21,791 nucleotides of DNA, from contig DATJLQ010000195.1 of the NCBI GenBank assembly GCA_035509415.1, forward strand, positions 1 to 21,791, given 5' to 3'. A model generated the notes under the pieces. It saw nothing but the letters and a program-made list of their open reading frames with translations, was not told the DNA's origin and did not search any database. A program made the position numbers and the translations under genes. The first letter of the stretch is position 1. Each line of letters opens with the position of its first letter. Source of the DNA: DATJLQ01 sp035509415. GTDB lineage: Bacteria > Pseudomonadota > Alphaproteobacteria > JACZXZ01. This document shows positions 7,214 to 14,556 of the stretch, piece by piece.

Positions 7214-7949
7214 GGCCGACCGATGAGGAACGACGTTGGCCGAGATAGGCGCCGATCACCGCCGGATCGCGCACCAGCGCGTCCGGCCGGCCGCTCGCGA
7301 GCACACGACCGAGATCGAGCACGATCGCCCGGTCGACCAGCGGCATGACGATCTCCATCACGTGCTCGACCATCAGGATCGCGATCCCCCGCTTGCGGAT
7401 CGCGCGCACGAGATCGATGCCGCGTTGCGCTTCGGACGGGGTCAAACCCGTCATCACCTCGTCGAGCAGCAGAAGCCGGGGCTCGGTCGCGAGCGCGCGC
7501 GCGACCTCAAGCCGGCGCTTGTCGGCCATGGTGAGCTCGCCCGCGGGCCGCTCGGCGCGCGACGCAAGGTCGACGAAATCGAGGATTTCGTGAGCCTTGT
7601 GCCGTGCCGCGCGCGGGTTCGCGAGGCGCGCCAAAGCGCCCACCACGACGTTTTCCAAGACCGACATGGAATCGAAACTGCGTACCACCTGGAACGTGCG
7701 CGCAATGCCGCGCGCGCATCGGGCCGGCGCGGGAAGCGCCGTCACATCCTCGCCCTCGAACCGGATCGTTCCCGCCGAGGGGAGCAATGCGCCCGCGATC
7801 AGATTGAACAGCGTCGATTTCCCCGCGCCGTTCGGCCCGATCAGTCCCACGAGCTCGCCAGGCGCCAACGCGAAGGACACATCGTCGGTCGCGGCGAGGC
7901 CGCCGAAACGGCGCGTGACCCCGCGCAGCTCGAGAAGCGTTTCGCTCAT
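7197..7949 (-). CDS. livG: Branched-chain amino acid-type ABC transporter ATP-binding protein LivG
   Basis: Second ATPase of the importer, 250 residues. It shows Walker A G38-P-N-G-A-G-K-S-T, the T-F-Q-V-V-R Q-loop (85-90), Walker B L-L-L-L-D-E (159-164) and V-E-H with the switch His. The ABC signature is unusual: L139-T-M-A-D replaces LSGGQ. Several Liv-type ATPases of the LivG branch have a divergent signature followed by R-R-L-E-V-A-R-A-L, so this is probably functional. The start at 7949 makes an ATGA overlap with the stop of livM. The frame is open well upstream inside livM, but those residues do not look like an ABC protein. The C-terminal V-I-G-A-Y-L-G is typical of LivG. Confidence 0.95.
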   Translation of the reverse strand: MSETLLELRGVTRRFGGLAATDDVSFALAPGELVGLIGPNGAGKSTLFNLIAGALLPSAGTIRFEGEDVTALPAPARCARGIARTFQVVRSFDSMSVLENVVVGALARLANPRAARHKAHEILDFVDLASRAERPAGELTMADKRRLEVARALATEPRLLLLDEVMTGLTPSEAQRGIDLVRAIRKRGIAILMVEHVMEIVMPLVDRAIVLDLGRVLASGRPDALVRDPAVIGAYLGQRRSSSVGHAPGA

Positions 7950-8986
7950 GGCACGGCCGCGCCCGGGCGGCGGCGCAGCAAGCTCGCGAGCCCTTCGGGC
8001 CGCAAGAGCACGATCACCATCACGAGCGCTCCATAGACGATCAGGTCGGTTCCCTTGCCCGAGCCGCCGATGTAGCTGCGGGTGAGTTCCGAAAGCGGCA
8101 CGATGATCGCCGCGCCGAGGGCCGGTCCCCAGAGAGTCCCGATCCCGCCGAGCACGGCCGGCAGCGCCATGAGCAGCGAAAGCTGGAGGTTCATCACGCT
8201 GTCGGGATCGATGTAGGAGACGAATTCGGCATAGAAGCCGCCCGCGACCGCGGTGAAGAAGGCCGACAGGGCGGCGGCGGCCATTTTCGATCGGAACACG
8301 ACGACGCCGAGACTTTCGGCCGCGTCGGGATCGTCCTTGACCGCGCGCCACCAATATCCCCATTTCGAATCCTCGATCAGCCAGGTCGCGAGCCAGGTGA
8401 CGGCGGCGAGCGCCAGAACGAAATAGAAGTAAGGGATTTTGCTGCGCCCGAATTGGAACGCGAGCCAGCTCGGCTGGGCGTACGGGATTTGGATGCCCAT
8501 CGCAGCACCCGCCCATGGCCAGTTGAGCACGAGGATGGAGGCGATTTCGGCGATGACGATGGTCGCGATCGTGTAATAGTGGCCCTTGAGCCGGAAACAG
8601 GGATAGCCGAGCGCCAACGCCACGAGGGCCGCGAGGATTCCGCCCGCGACAAAACCGAACCAAGGCGGGATGCCGAACTTGACCAGAAGGAGGGTGGTTG
8701 CGTAGGCGCCGATGCCGAAATAGAGCGCGTGGCCGAGCGATATCTGACCGCAATAGCCGCACAGGATGTTCCAGCTCTGCGACAGGGCCGCGTACATGAG
8801 CGTCAGCACCAGGATGTTCTCGACATAGACGCTGTCGATTCCGAGCGGGAGTGCGGCCGCGGCAAGCAGGATCGCTGCGGCGGCGACGAACTCGCCGCGT
8901 CGCCGGCGTCGGAACGCGGAGCCGCCGACGGGCGCCGAACCGGAGATGGCGTCGATCGGCGCCGGATCGGAGAGACGGGGCGCCAT
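7946..8986 (-). CDS. livM: Branched-chain amino acid-type ABC transporter permease LivM
   Basis: Integral inner-membrane permease, 346 residues, pairing with LivH. After a polar N-terminus with an R-R-R-R-R cluster come about eight to ten hydrophobic segments. Family marks include L-C-G-Y-C-G-Q-I-S-L-G-H-A, A-Y-A-T-T-L-L, the cytoplasmic R-A-V-K-D-D-P-D-A-A-E-S-L-G loop that contacts the ATPase, and a C-terminal L-R-P-E-G-L. Start 8986 was chosen because it forms a TGATG junction with the livH stop; the longer open frame upstream is livH read in another frame. It overlaps livG by 4 bp at its end. Confidence 0.95.
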   Translation of the reverse strand: MAPRLSDPAPIDAISGSAPVGGSAFRRRRRGEFVAAAAILLAAAALPLGIDSVYVENILVLTLMYAALSQSWNILCGYCGQISLGHALYFGIGAYATTLLLVKFGIPPWFGFVAGGILAALVALALGYPCFRLKGHYYTIATIVIAEIASILVLNWPWAGAAMGIQIPYAQPSWLAFQFGRSKIPYFYFVLALAAVTWLATWLIEDSKWGYWWRAVKDDPDAAESLGVVVFRSKMAAAALSAFFTAVAGGFYAEFVSYIDPDSVMNLQLSLLMALPAVLGGIGTLWGPALGAAIIVPLSELTRSYIGGSGKGTDLIVYGALVMVIVLLRPEGLASLLRRRPGAAVP

Positions 8987-9867
8987 CAGATCGACCCGAA
9001 CAGGCCGCGCGGCCGGAACAGGACGACCGCGAGATAGACCGCGTAGACGCCCACCTCCTTGAGATCGGAAGGCAGGATCACCGCCGTCAGCGCCTCGACC
9101 AAGCCCACGATCACGCCTGCCGCGAGGGCTCCGAACACGCTGCCGAATCCGCCGAGCGCCACCGTCACGTAGGCGATCAACGCGAACGGTCCGCCGACAT
9201 TGGGATAGATGTAATAAAAGCTCGCGAGGATCGCGCCCGCGAGGCCGACCAGCATCGCCCCCAGACCCCAGCCGAGCGCGAACACCCGGTTCTTGCTGAT
9301 TCCGACCAGCGCCACGGCATCGGCGTCCTCGCGCGTCGCCTCGATCGCCTTGCCGAAATCGGTCCGCGTGATCAGGAGCCAAAGCGCGAAAAACGCCGCG
9401 ATCGAGATGAGCGCGCCGACAAGCTGCGGCGCCGGTACGTAGATCGGACCGAGCGCGAAGGTCCGCGATCCGAGCCAGCTATGGGCGATGCTCCGGTAAT
9501 TCGGCGTGAGGAAATACTGCGCGAGCCCGCGCAACAGGATCGCGAGCCCGAAGGTCGAGAAGATCTGCACCATGCCGGAATTGACGCGCGCGCGCATGGC
9601 ATAGGACACGATGCCCAGATAGACCGCGGCACCGAAGACGAACAGCGCCGCCATGACGATGGGGACCGCGACCAACGGATCGAGCGCCAATCCGAGCGCC
9701 AATCCGAAGGTCGCGTACATCGCCAGCATCAGGAATTCGCCGTGGGCGAAGTTGACCACGTTCATCAGCCCGAAGATCAGCGATAGCCCGACTGCGACCA
9801 GGGCGTAGATCAACCCGGTCAACAGCCCGCTGACCATGATCTGGGCGATCGAGGAAGCGGTCAGCAT
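8986..9867 (-). CDS. livH: Branched-chain amino acid-type ABC transporter permease LivH
   Basis: Inner-membrane permease subunit of 293 residues, the usual LivH length, with about eight hydrophobic helices. Recognisable segments are the N-terminal G-L-L-T-G-L-I-Y-A-L-V-A-V-G-L, N-V-V-N-F-A-H-G-E-F-L-M-L, the A-T-R-E-D-A-D-A-V-A-L-V-G-I EAA-like coupling loop, V-A-L-G-G-F-G-S-V-F-G-A, and the C-terminal L-F-R-P-R-G-L-F-G. It starts 33 bp after the stop of the solute-receptor gene and its stop codon shares one base with the livM start, so the permease genes are translationally coupled. Confidence 0.96.
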   Translation of the reverse strand: MLTASSIAQIMVSGLLTGLIYALVAVGLSLIFGLMNVVNFAHGEFLMLAMYATFGLALGLALDPLVAVPIVMAALFVFGAAVYLGIVSYAMRARVNSGMVQIFSTFGLAILLRGLAQYFLTPNYRSIAHSWLGSRTFALGPIYVPAPQLVGALISIAAFFALWLLITRTDFGKAIEATREDADAVALVGISKNRVFALGWGLGAMLVGLAGAILASFYYIYPNVGGPFALIAYVTVALGGFGSVFGALAAGVIVGLVEALTAVILPSDLKEVGVYAVYLAVVLFRPRGLFGSI

Positions 9868-9900
9868 GGCCCTGGGTCCCTCGCATCGGCCGCCGGTCCG

Positions 9901-11151
9901 TTACGCCCCCATCGGCCAGATCGGCGCCGCGATCGCCGCCTGCGGCGGGAAGATCGTCACCAGCTTGTCCTTGACGTACTGGAGGAGGACCGGGTCGGCG
10001 TCCTCGTTCTGGCCCTGCGCGTCGAACTTCACGCGCTTCCACGGCATGATCGTGCGCGTGCCCGGAATGTCGGTCGCGACCAGCGCCTTCCTGATCGCCT
10101 CGCCGTCCGTCGACTTCGCGCGGTCGATCGCGTCGGCGAGGATGATGAGCGCCATCAGCTCGCGCGACGTATTGTCGTTGAGGTCCTTCCCGGCGCGCGC
10201 CTTGAACAGCGCGTTGACCGCGCCGACCGAGGGCCGCTTCGCCGCGAGATCGAGGGAGAAGCTGCCGCGGGTGATCAGGCCCTGGATCTGCGGGCCCACC
10301 GCGTCGAACAGCGCCTTGTCCGAGAATCCGGCCGCCTGGGCGACGATCGCCTTCGGCTTGTAGCCGAGCTCGGCCATGGTCTTGACCAGGAGGATGCCGT
10401 CGGTCGTGTAGCTCGACGGCATGAGCACGTCCGCGTTCGCCGCCTTGAGCTGGGTCACCTCGGCGGTGAGGGAGGGCGAGTTCGCGTGATATTTGATGTC
10501 GGCGACGACCTTGTAGCCGCGCTCGGACGCGAATTTGAGCTGGGCGTTCGAGGAATCGGTGCCGAAGATCGTATCCTCGTGGAACAGCGCGAGCGTGTCG
10601 ATCTTGGTGCCCTTCTTGCGCATCCAGTCGTAGAAATCGAACATTCCCTTCGAGAACATCTCGTCGTGCGCGGCGGCGCGGAAGAAGAACTTCAGGCCTT
10701 GGCGCTGGAGGCTGGGCGACGAATTGTCGGCCGACATGTAGGGCAGGCCGTAGCGCTCGGCGGTCTGGCTCACGGTCACGGCGACCGAGCTGTAATAGGT
10801 GCCGATGAGCGCGCATACCTTTTCTTGCGTGATCAGGCGTTCGGCCTCGGCGCGGCCCTTCTGCGGGTCGCCCTGGTGATCGGCGTAGACCAGCCGCACT
10901 TTGGCGCCGCCGAGCCCCGGGAGGCCCGCACTCTTCGCCAGCGGCAGATCGAGATCGTGGCGGTTGTTGATGATGTCGAGCGCGGTTTCGGAAGCGAATT
11001 TCGCGTCCACGCCGACTTGGGCGCTCGGACCGGAAAACGGATAGAGCACTCCGATCGCGACGTCCTTCGGCTGCGCCGCGCGAACTCGAGTCGCCATCGT
11101 CGCCATCACCGCCGCACTGCCGAGCAATACGTTGCGTCTGGTCACGTTCAT
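9901..11151 (-). CDS. ABC transporter substrate-binding protein (LivK/leucine-binding-like family)
   Basis: Periplasmic receptor of 416 residues delivering the ligand to LivHM. The N-terminus carries T4-R-R-N-V-L-L followed by an Ala/Met-rich stretch ending near V-R-A (about residue 25). This fits a twin-arginine-type leader, although Sec export is possible. The mature part starts I-G-V-L-Y-P-F-S-G-P-S-A-Q-V-G, the usual opening of peripla_BP_6 receptors, with A-D-H-Q-G-D-P and A-L-I-G-T-Y-Y-S-S in the hinge and ligand region. ATG 11151 follows AAAGGGG. It lies between the DUF1445 gene (77 bp) and livH (33 bp). The ligand is not determined by sequence; 5-oxoproline or a related amino acid derivative is inferred from the operon. 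Confidence 0.93.
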   Translation of the reverse strand: MNVTRRNVLLGSAAVMATMATRVRAAQPKDVAIGVLYPFSGPSAQVGVDAKFASETALDIINNRHDLDLPLAKSAGLPGLGGAKVRLVYADHQGDPQKGRAEAERLITQEKVCALIGTYYSSVAVTVSQTAERYGLPYMSADNSSPSLQRQGLKFFFRAAAHDEMFSKGMFDFYDWMRKKGTKIDTLALFHEDTIFGTDSSNAQLKFASERGYKVVADIKYHANSPSLTAEVTQLKAANADVLMPSSYTTDGILLVKTMAELGYKPKAIVAQAAGFSDKALFDAVGPQIQGLITRGSFSLDLAAKRPSVGAVNALFKARAGKDLNDNTSRELMALIILADAIDRAKSTDGEAIRKALVATDIPGTRTIMPWKRVKFDAQGQNEDADPVLLQYVKDKLVTIFPPQAAIAAPIWPMGA

Positions 11152-11228
11152 CTTGGCACCCCTTTCAACCCTGGTTGCATTCCTGGATCATGTGCCCGCC
11201 CGTGCCGGAACCCGCGGGCGGCGCTGAG

Positions 11229-12032
11229 TCAAAGCAGCGAGAGGTTCCGGTTCAACAAATCGGTCACCAGCATCGACCCGGGCGCATGCGTGATCGCGAG
11301 CGCGGGCCGCGCCGCCGCGATCACCGCTTGGGGCGTGACCCCGCAGGCCCAGAACACCGGCAACTCGTCGGGCTGGATTTCGACCGGGTCGCCGTAATCG
11401 GGTTTGGCGAGATTGGCGATGCCGAGCGCCTCCGGCAGGCCGATATGGACCGGCGCACCGTGCACCGAGGGAAAGCGCGACGTGATCTGGATCGCGCGGA
11501 TCGCGTCGGCCGGGCGCAATGGGCGCATCGAGACCACGAGGGGCCCGCGAAACGGGCCCGCCGGAGCGCACGCCACGTTGGTGCGGTACATCGATACGTT
11601 GAGCCCGCGCGCGATGTGGCGCAGCGGAATTCCGTCCTCGATCAGCGCCTCCTCGAAGGAGAACGAGCAACCGATCACGAATGCGACCATGTCGTCGCGC
11701 CAATGGCTGCGAATGTCGGTCGGCTCCTCGATCAGGCGGCCGTCGCGCCATACGCGATAGCGCGGCAGGTCCGTGCGGATGTCGAGATCGAAGCCGAGCG
11801 CCGGGATGCGCGGATCGCCCACCTCGGAAAAACCGATGATCGGGCAGGGCTTGGGATTGCGTTGGCAGAAACGAAGGAAATCGTCGGCGAGGGATTTCGG
11901 CAGGATTGCGAGGTTGCCCTGAACGTGGCCCGGGGCGAGGCCGCTGGTATGGCCGACGAAGCCGCCGTTGCGACAGGCAAGCCGTGCGGCCAGTGCGTCT
12001 GCGATCTCTCCCCGGCGCGGCACCGTCGTCAT
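11229..12032 (-). CDS. DUF1445/UPF0317 family putative hydro-lyase (D-glutamate cyclase-like)
   Basis: The 267 residues match the UPF0317/DUF1445 family along the whole length: G-F-V-G-H-T-S-G-L-A-P-G-H-V-Q-G-N, then D-I-R-T-D-L-P-R-Y-R-V-W, S-F-S-F-E-E-A-L, M-Y-R-T-N-V-A-C, S-M-R-P, H-I-G-L-P-E-A-L-G-I, P-V-F-W-A-C-G-V-T-P-Q and H-A-P-G-S-M. Bacterial members are annotated as hydro-lyases. The family is related to part of mammalian DGLUCY, which converts D-glutamate to 5-oxo-D-proline. Being first gene of an operon that ends with 5-oxoprolinase, a role in D-glutamate/5-oxoproline metabolism is a fair inference, but the reaction here is untested. ATG 12032 follows GGGAGGGG; 23 extra upstream codons are open but lack a ribosome site. 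Expression is probably controlled by the divergent LysR protein. Confidence 0.92.
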   Translation of the reverse strand: MTTVPRRGEIADALAARLACRNGGFVGHTSGLAPGHVQGNLAILPKSLADDFLRFCQRNPKPCPIIGFSEVGDPRIPALGFDLDIRTDLPRYRVWRDGRLIEEPTDIRSHWRDDMVAFVIGCSFSFEEALIEDGIPLRHIARGLNVSMYRTNVACAPAGPFRGPLVVSMRPLRPADAIRAIQITSRFPSVHGAPVHIGLPEALGIANLAKPDYGDPVEIQPDELPVFWACGVTPQAVIAAARPALAITHAPGSMLVTDLLNRNLSLL

Positions 12033-12082
12033 CGCCCCTCCCCAGATCCAGTTGCAAAAGCGCTGAAATCCAGCTCGGGGCC

Positions 12083-12113
12083 ATGACAACATCGAGAACA
12101 TATTTTGTCTAAT
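12083..12113 (+). promoter_or_regulatory. Possible promoter of the LysR-type regulator gene
   Basis: ATGACA at 12083-12088 resembles a -35 box and TCTAAT at 12108-12113 a -10 box (five of six matches each). The spacer is 19 bp, longer than ideal. The segment is AT-rich within a GC-rich genome. It would start transcription near 12120, upstream of the ATG at 12176 and beside the two palindromes. Confidence 0.3.
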
Positions 12114-12118
12114 CGTAG

Positions 12119-12130
12119 TTTCATATGAAA
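12119..12130. promoter_or_regulatory. Perfect 12-bp palindrome in the divergent promoter region
   Basis: TTTCATATGAAA reads the same on both strands. It lies between the divergent starts of the DUF1445 operon (12032) and the LysR gene (12176), next to a second inverted repeat. A dimeric regulator, most simply the LysR protein itself, could bind here. Binding is inferred. Confidence 0.5.
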
Positions 12131-12131
12131 T

Positions 12132-12152
12132 CTGATAAGATGCACTTATCAG
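12132..12152. promoter_or_regulatory. 8-bp inverted repeat with 5-bp spacer, LysR-box-like operator
   Basis: CTGATAAG, five bases ATGCA, then CTTATCAG: perfect 8-bp arms. The core ATAAG-N5-CTTAT fits the T-N11-A pattern of LysR-family recognition sites. It sits 24 bp upstream of the preferred LysR start and about 100 bp upstream of the divergent operon start, the usual place for an autoregulatory and activating site. Confidence 0.55.
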
Positions 12153-12175
12153 CTACGAAGACCGGTCGGGCGCGA

Positions 12176-13063
12176 ATGGTCGATTTCAAATCCCTGGAAA
12201 CCTTCGTGTGGGTCGCGACCTTGGGCAGCTTTCGCGCGACCGCGCACAAGCTCAACACGACCCAACCGGCGATCTCCCAGCGCATCGCCCAGCTCGAACG
12301 CGAGCTCGGCGTCAGGCTTCTGAGCCGCGACAAGCGCAACGTCGGCCTGACCGCACCGGGGCGCGAATTGATGGTTTACGCGGAGCGCCTTTTGCAGCTG
12401 CGCGCGACCATGCTGGGCGCGATCGCGGAGCCGAGCGCCATGCAGGGGACCCTGCGCCTCGGCGTCGCCGAAACCGTGGTCCATACCTGGCTGCCGCGAT
12501 TCATCGAACGCCTCGACGCGACCTGGCCCCGGCTCGCCCTCGAGCTCGAGGTCGATATCTCGCTCAACTTGCGCGAACGCTTGCTCGCGCAGGAAATCGA
12601 TCTCGCGTTCCTGGTCGGCCCGCTCAGCGACGTGACGGTGCGCAACCTTCCGCTCTGCAGCTTTCCCAACGCCTTCATCGCGAGTCCGAAGATCGCGTTC
12701 GCCTCCGTGCCGGTGCCGGTGAGCGAGCTGATCCGCTGGCCGCTCATCACGTTCGCCAAGAACACCCAGCCTTACGTCGCGGTGCGCGACCTGTTCGCCC
12801 ATTCCGAGCTCGGCCCGCCGCGCCTCCACGCGAGCGCGTCGCTCGCGACCGTCGTGCGCATGGCGCTCGACGGAATCGGCATCGCCGTCATTCCGCCGGC
12901 GATCGTGCGCGAGGACGTCGCCGCCGGGCGCTTGCGCATCGTCGACGCTGCGATCGCGGTGCCCGACCTTGCGTTCACGGCAAGCTGGCTCATTCACCCC
13001 GATACGCTGGTTGCGGAACGTGTGGCGGCGATGGCTGCCGAGATAGCCGCGGAAGACGCGTGA
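12176..13063 (+). CDS. LysR-family transcriptional regulator
   Basis: DNA-binding regulator of 295 residues. The N-terminal winged helix-turn-helix covers about residues 3-60: F-x-x-V-A-T-L-G-S-F-R-A-T-A-H-K-L-N-T-T-Q-P-A-I-S-Q-R-I-A-Q-L-E, then G-V-R-L-L-S-R. A linker helix (about 60-85) leads to a two-lobed effector domain starting G-T-L-R-L-G-V-A-E-T. The start at 12176 aligns with the family; the frame is open to 12125, but that stretch contains the two palindromes and no ribosome site. Divergent orientation to the DUF1445-Liv-5-oxoprolinase operon makes it the likely regulator of that operon, with an effector such as 5-oxoproline or D-glutamate; this is inference. Confidence 0.93.
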   Translation: MVDFKSLETFVWVATLGSFRATAHKLNTTQPAISQRIAQLERELGVRLLSRDKRNVGLTAPGRELMVYAERLLQLRATMLGAIAEPSAMQGTLRLGVAETVVHTWLPRFIERLDATWPRLALELEVDISLNLRERLLAQEIDLAFLVGPLSDVTVRNLPLCSFPNAFIASPKIAFASVPVPVSELIRWPLITFAKNTQPYVAVRDLFAHSELGPPRLHASASLATVVRMALDGIGIAVIPPAIVREDVAAGRLRIVDAAIAVPDLAFTASWLIHPDTLVAERVAAMAAEIAAEDA

Positions 13064-13187
13064 CGTCCGGAAATCGCCCGCGCCAGCGCTTTTTTTCTCG
13101 CAGATTTCGCGCCGCGCTGGCCCACGACGCGCCGCTATCTTGTCCGCGTCGTTGCTTCCGCTTCCTTGATCGAGGAGGAGGAGCGTC

Positions 13188-13319
13188 CTGCGCAAGTTGG
13201 CGATTTCCACCGCGCTCGTCGCGGGCTTGTTGTCGCTCGGCGCGTGCGGCCAATTGCCGGAATGCCGCGCCGTGACCGGCGCCGGACTTGGCGCCGCCTT
13301 CGGCACGCGCGGGCGCTAG
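13188..13319 (+). pseudogene. Decayed copy of the small glycine-rich lipoprotein gene (CTG in place of ATG, truncated)
   Basis: Reads 43 residues: R-K-L-A-I-S-T-A-L-V-A-G-L-L-S-L-G-A-C, then G-Q-L-P-E-C-R-A-V-T-G-A-G-L-G-A-A, then a divergent F-G-T-R-G-R and stop. It is the same sequence as the first 36 or so codons of the gene at 15964-16203, with the same GAGGAGGAGGAG ribosome site and a similar upstream region from about 13085. The start codon is CTG where the intact copy has ATG, and the glycine-zipper tail is lost. The signal peptide and lipobox L-G-A-C survive, so weak expression from CTG as a tiny lipoprotein cannot be excluded, but decay after duplication is the simpler reading. Confidence 0.7.
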
Positions 13320-13401
13320 CGGCGCTTCCTCGGCGTTTTGGCGCGTTCCCGAGCCGCCGGTCTTATGACAGAGTGAGGCCGGCCGAACCCGGGTTCGATT
13401 C

Positions 13402-14358
13402 ATGCGCGCCTCCATATCGTCGCTCATTTTCCTTCTCGCTTCGGGTATGGCCGCGCCGGCATCGGCCGAAAGCGGTGGGAGCCATTGGACGATCGGCCCC
13501 TACGAGATTGCGCTCACAACTTCCGACACGGACAGCGGACCCTTGGCCACTTTCACCGTCGCGCGCGGCGGGAAGCAAATCTACCGCATGACCGACACGA
13601 GCTTCTCCCTCAACCCCACGAGGTTCTTCGTCAAGCCCGGCCCGGGAGCCGCAAGCGGCGACACGCAGCGTCCCTACCGCGTGGGCGCCGATCTCCTCGG
13701 TCTCGGCGCGCCGACCTTGGTGGTCCTCGGCTTCGACGGGGGCCCCACCTGCTGCTACGATCTGACGATCCTCGTGCTCGGCGACCGCTTCCGCGCGCTC
13801 GCGCCGCTCGAGCTTCTGGATTCGGGTGGCGCGCGCTTTTCGAAAATCCCCGGCCGCAGAACCTTGGCTCTGTCGTTCGCCGATTGGACCTTCGGCGGCT
13901 GGCGCACCTATTTCGCCGCGTCTTCCGCGCCGACCGCGATCCTGAGCTACGACGCGGAAGCCGGCCGCTACCAGGCGGACGCGGCGCTGATGCGCACGCC
14001 GTTACCGCCGCCGGATCGGCTCGCGGCGTGGGTGCGCGAGGCGCGCGCGGCGGACGAAGACGCGACCGAGGACGGCAGAGGCTTCGTCCCGCAGGAGATC
14101 ACCCAGCGCGTCCTCGATCTGATCTTTGCCGGCCATCTGGATGCGGCGCGCAAGTTCCTCGATGCGGCCTGGGTCGGCCCGGCCACAGGCCGCGAGGATT
14201 ACTGGTCCGATCTCACCAAATGCCAGCTTCGCTTGAGCCCGTTCTGGCCCACCGTCGCGCGTTTGAACGCGCTTCCGGCCTTGAAGCCCGTCGAGCCCTG
14301 CTCGCGCTACGGGGTCGACCACCCGCCGCACCCGACCGTCCTCATCGACAAGCCCTAG
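13402..14358 (+). CDS. Hypothetical secreted protein, unknown family
   Basis: Encodes 318 residues. The first 22 are a clear signal peptide (M-R-A-S, hydrophobic core I-F-L-L-A-S-G-M-A-A, cleavage after A-S-A), so the product is probably periplasmic. I do not recognise a family. The first half (about 25-190) looks beta-rich, with W-T-I-G-P-Y-E-I-A-L, G-A-P-T-L-V-V-L-G-F-D-G-G-P-T-C-C-Y-D-L-T-I-L-V-L-G, and L-S-F-A-D-W-T-F-G-G-W. The adjacent Cys pair and two further Cys near the C-terminus (K-C-Q-L and P-C-S-R) could form disulphides. The second half (about 205-270) is helical with many acidic residues. It stands alone between the decayed lipoprotein copy and the Nramp gene, same strand. Codon use and GC match the host, so it is a native gene. 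Confidence 0.8.
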   Translation: MRASISSLIFLLASGMAAPASAESGGSHWTIGPYEIALTTSDTDSGPLATFTVARGGKQIYRMTDTSFSLNPTRFFVKPGPGAASGDTQRPYRVGADLLGLGAPTLVVLGFDGGPTCCYDLTILVLGDRFRALAPLELLDSGGARFSKIPGRRTLALSFADWTFGGWRTYFAASSAPTAILSYDAEAGRYQADAALMRTPLPPPDRLAAWVREARAADEDATEDGRGFVPQEITQRVLDLIFAGHLDAARKFLDAAWVGPATGREDYWSDLTKCQLRLSPFWPTVARLNALPALKPVEPCSRYGVDHPPHPTVLIDKP

Positions 14359-14556
14359 GCGCGCGGGCGCGGCTGCGGCACCCCTGACCCAGATCAATGC
14401 GCGATTGCGAATGGAAGTCATTCTGAGCGCGCGGCCCAGGCGCGGCCTCGAACTGCGCGCCGCCGCCGCAACGCTCAACGGGGACGCCGTTCGCCGGCGC
14501 CTTTTCCAGCCGCTTCTCTGCCCTTCGGTCCTTTGACGCCGCCGATGACAAGTTAG

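Noticed and set aside
13072..13108. Run of seven T after the LysR gene as a Rho-independent terminator
   Set aside because: The GCGC-CA-GCGC before it cannot form a proper loop, and the longer GAAATC/GATTTC pairing puts the T-run inside the loop.
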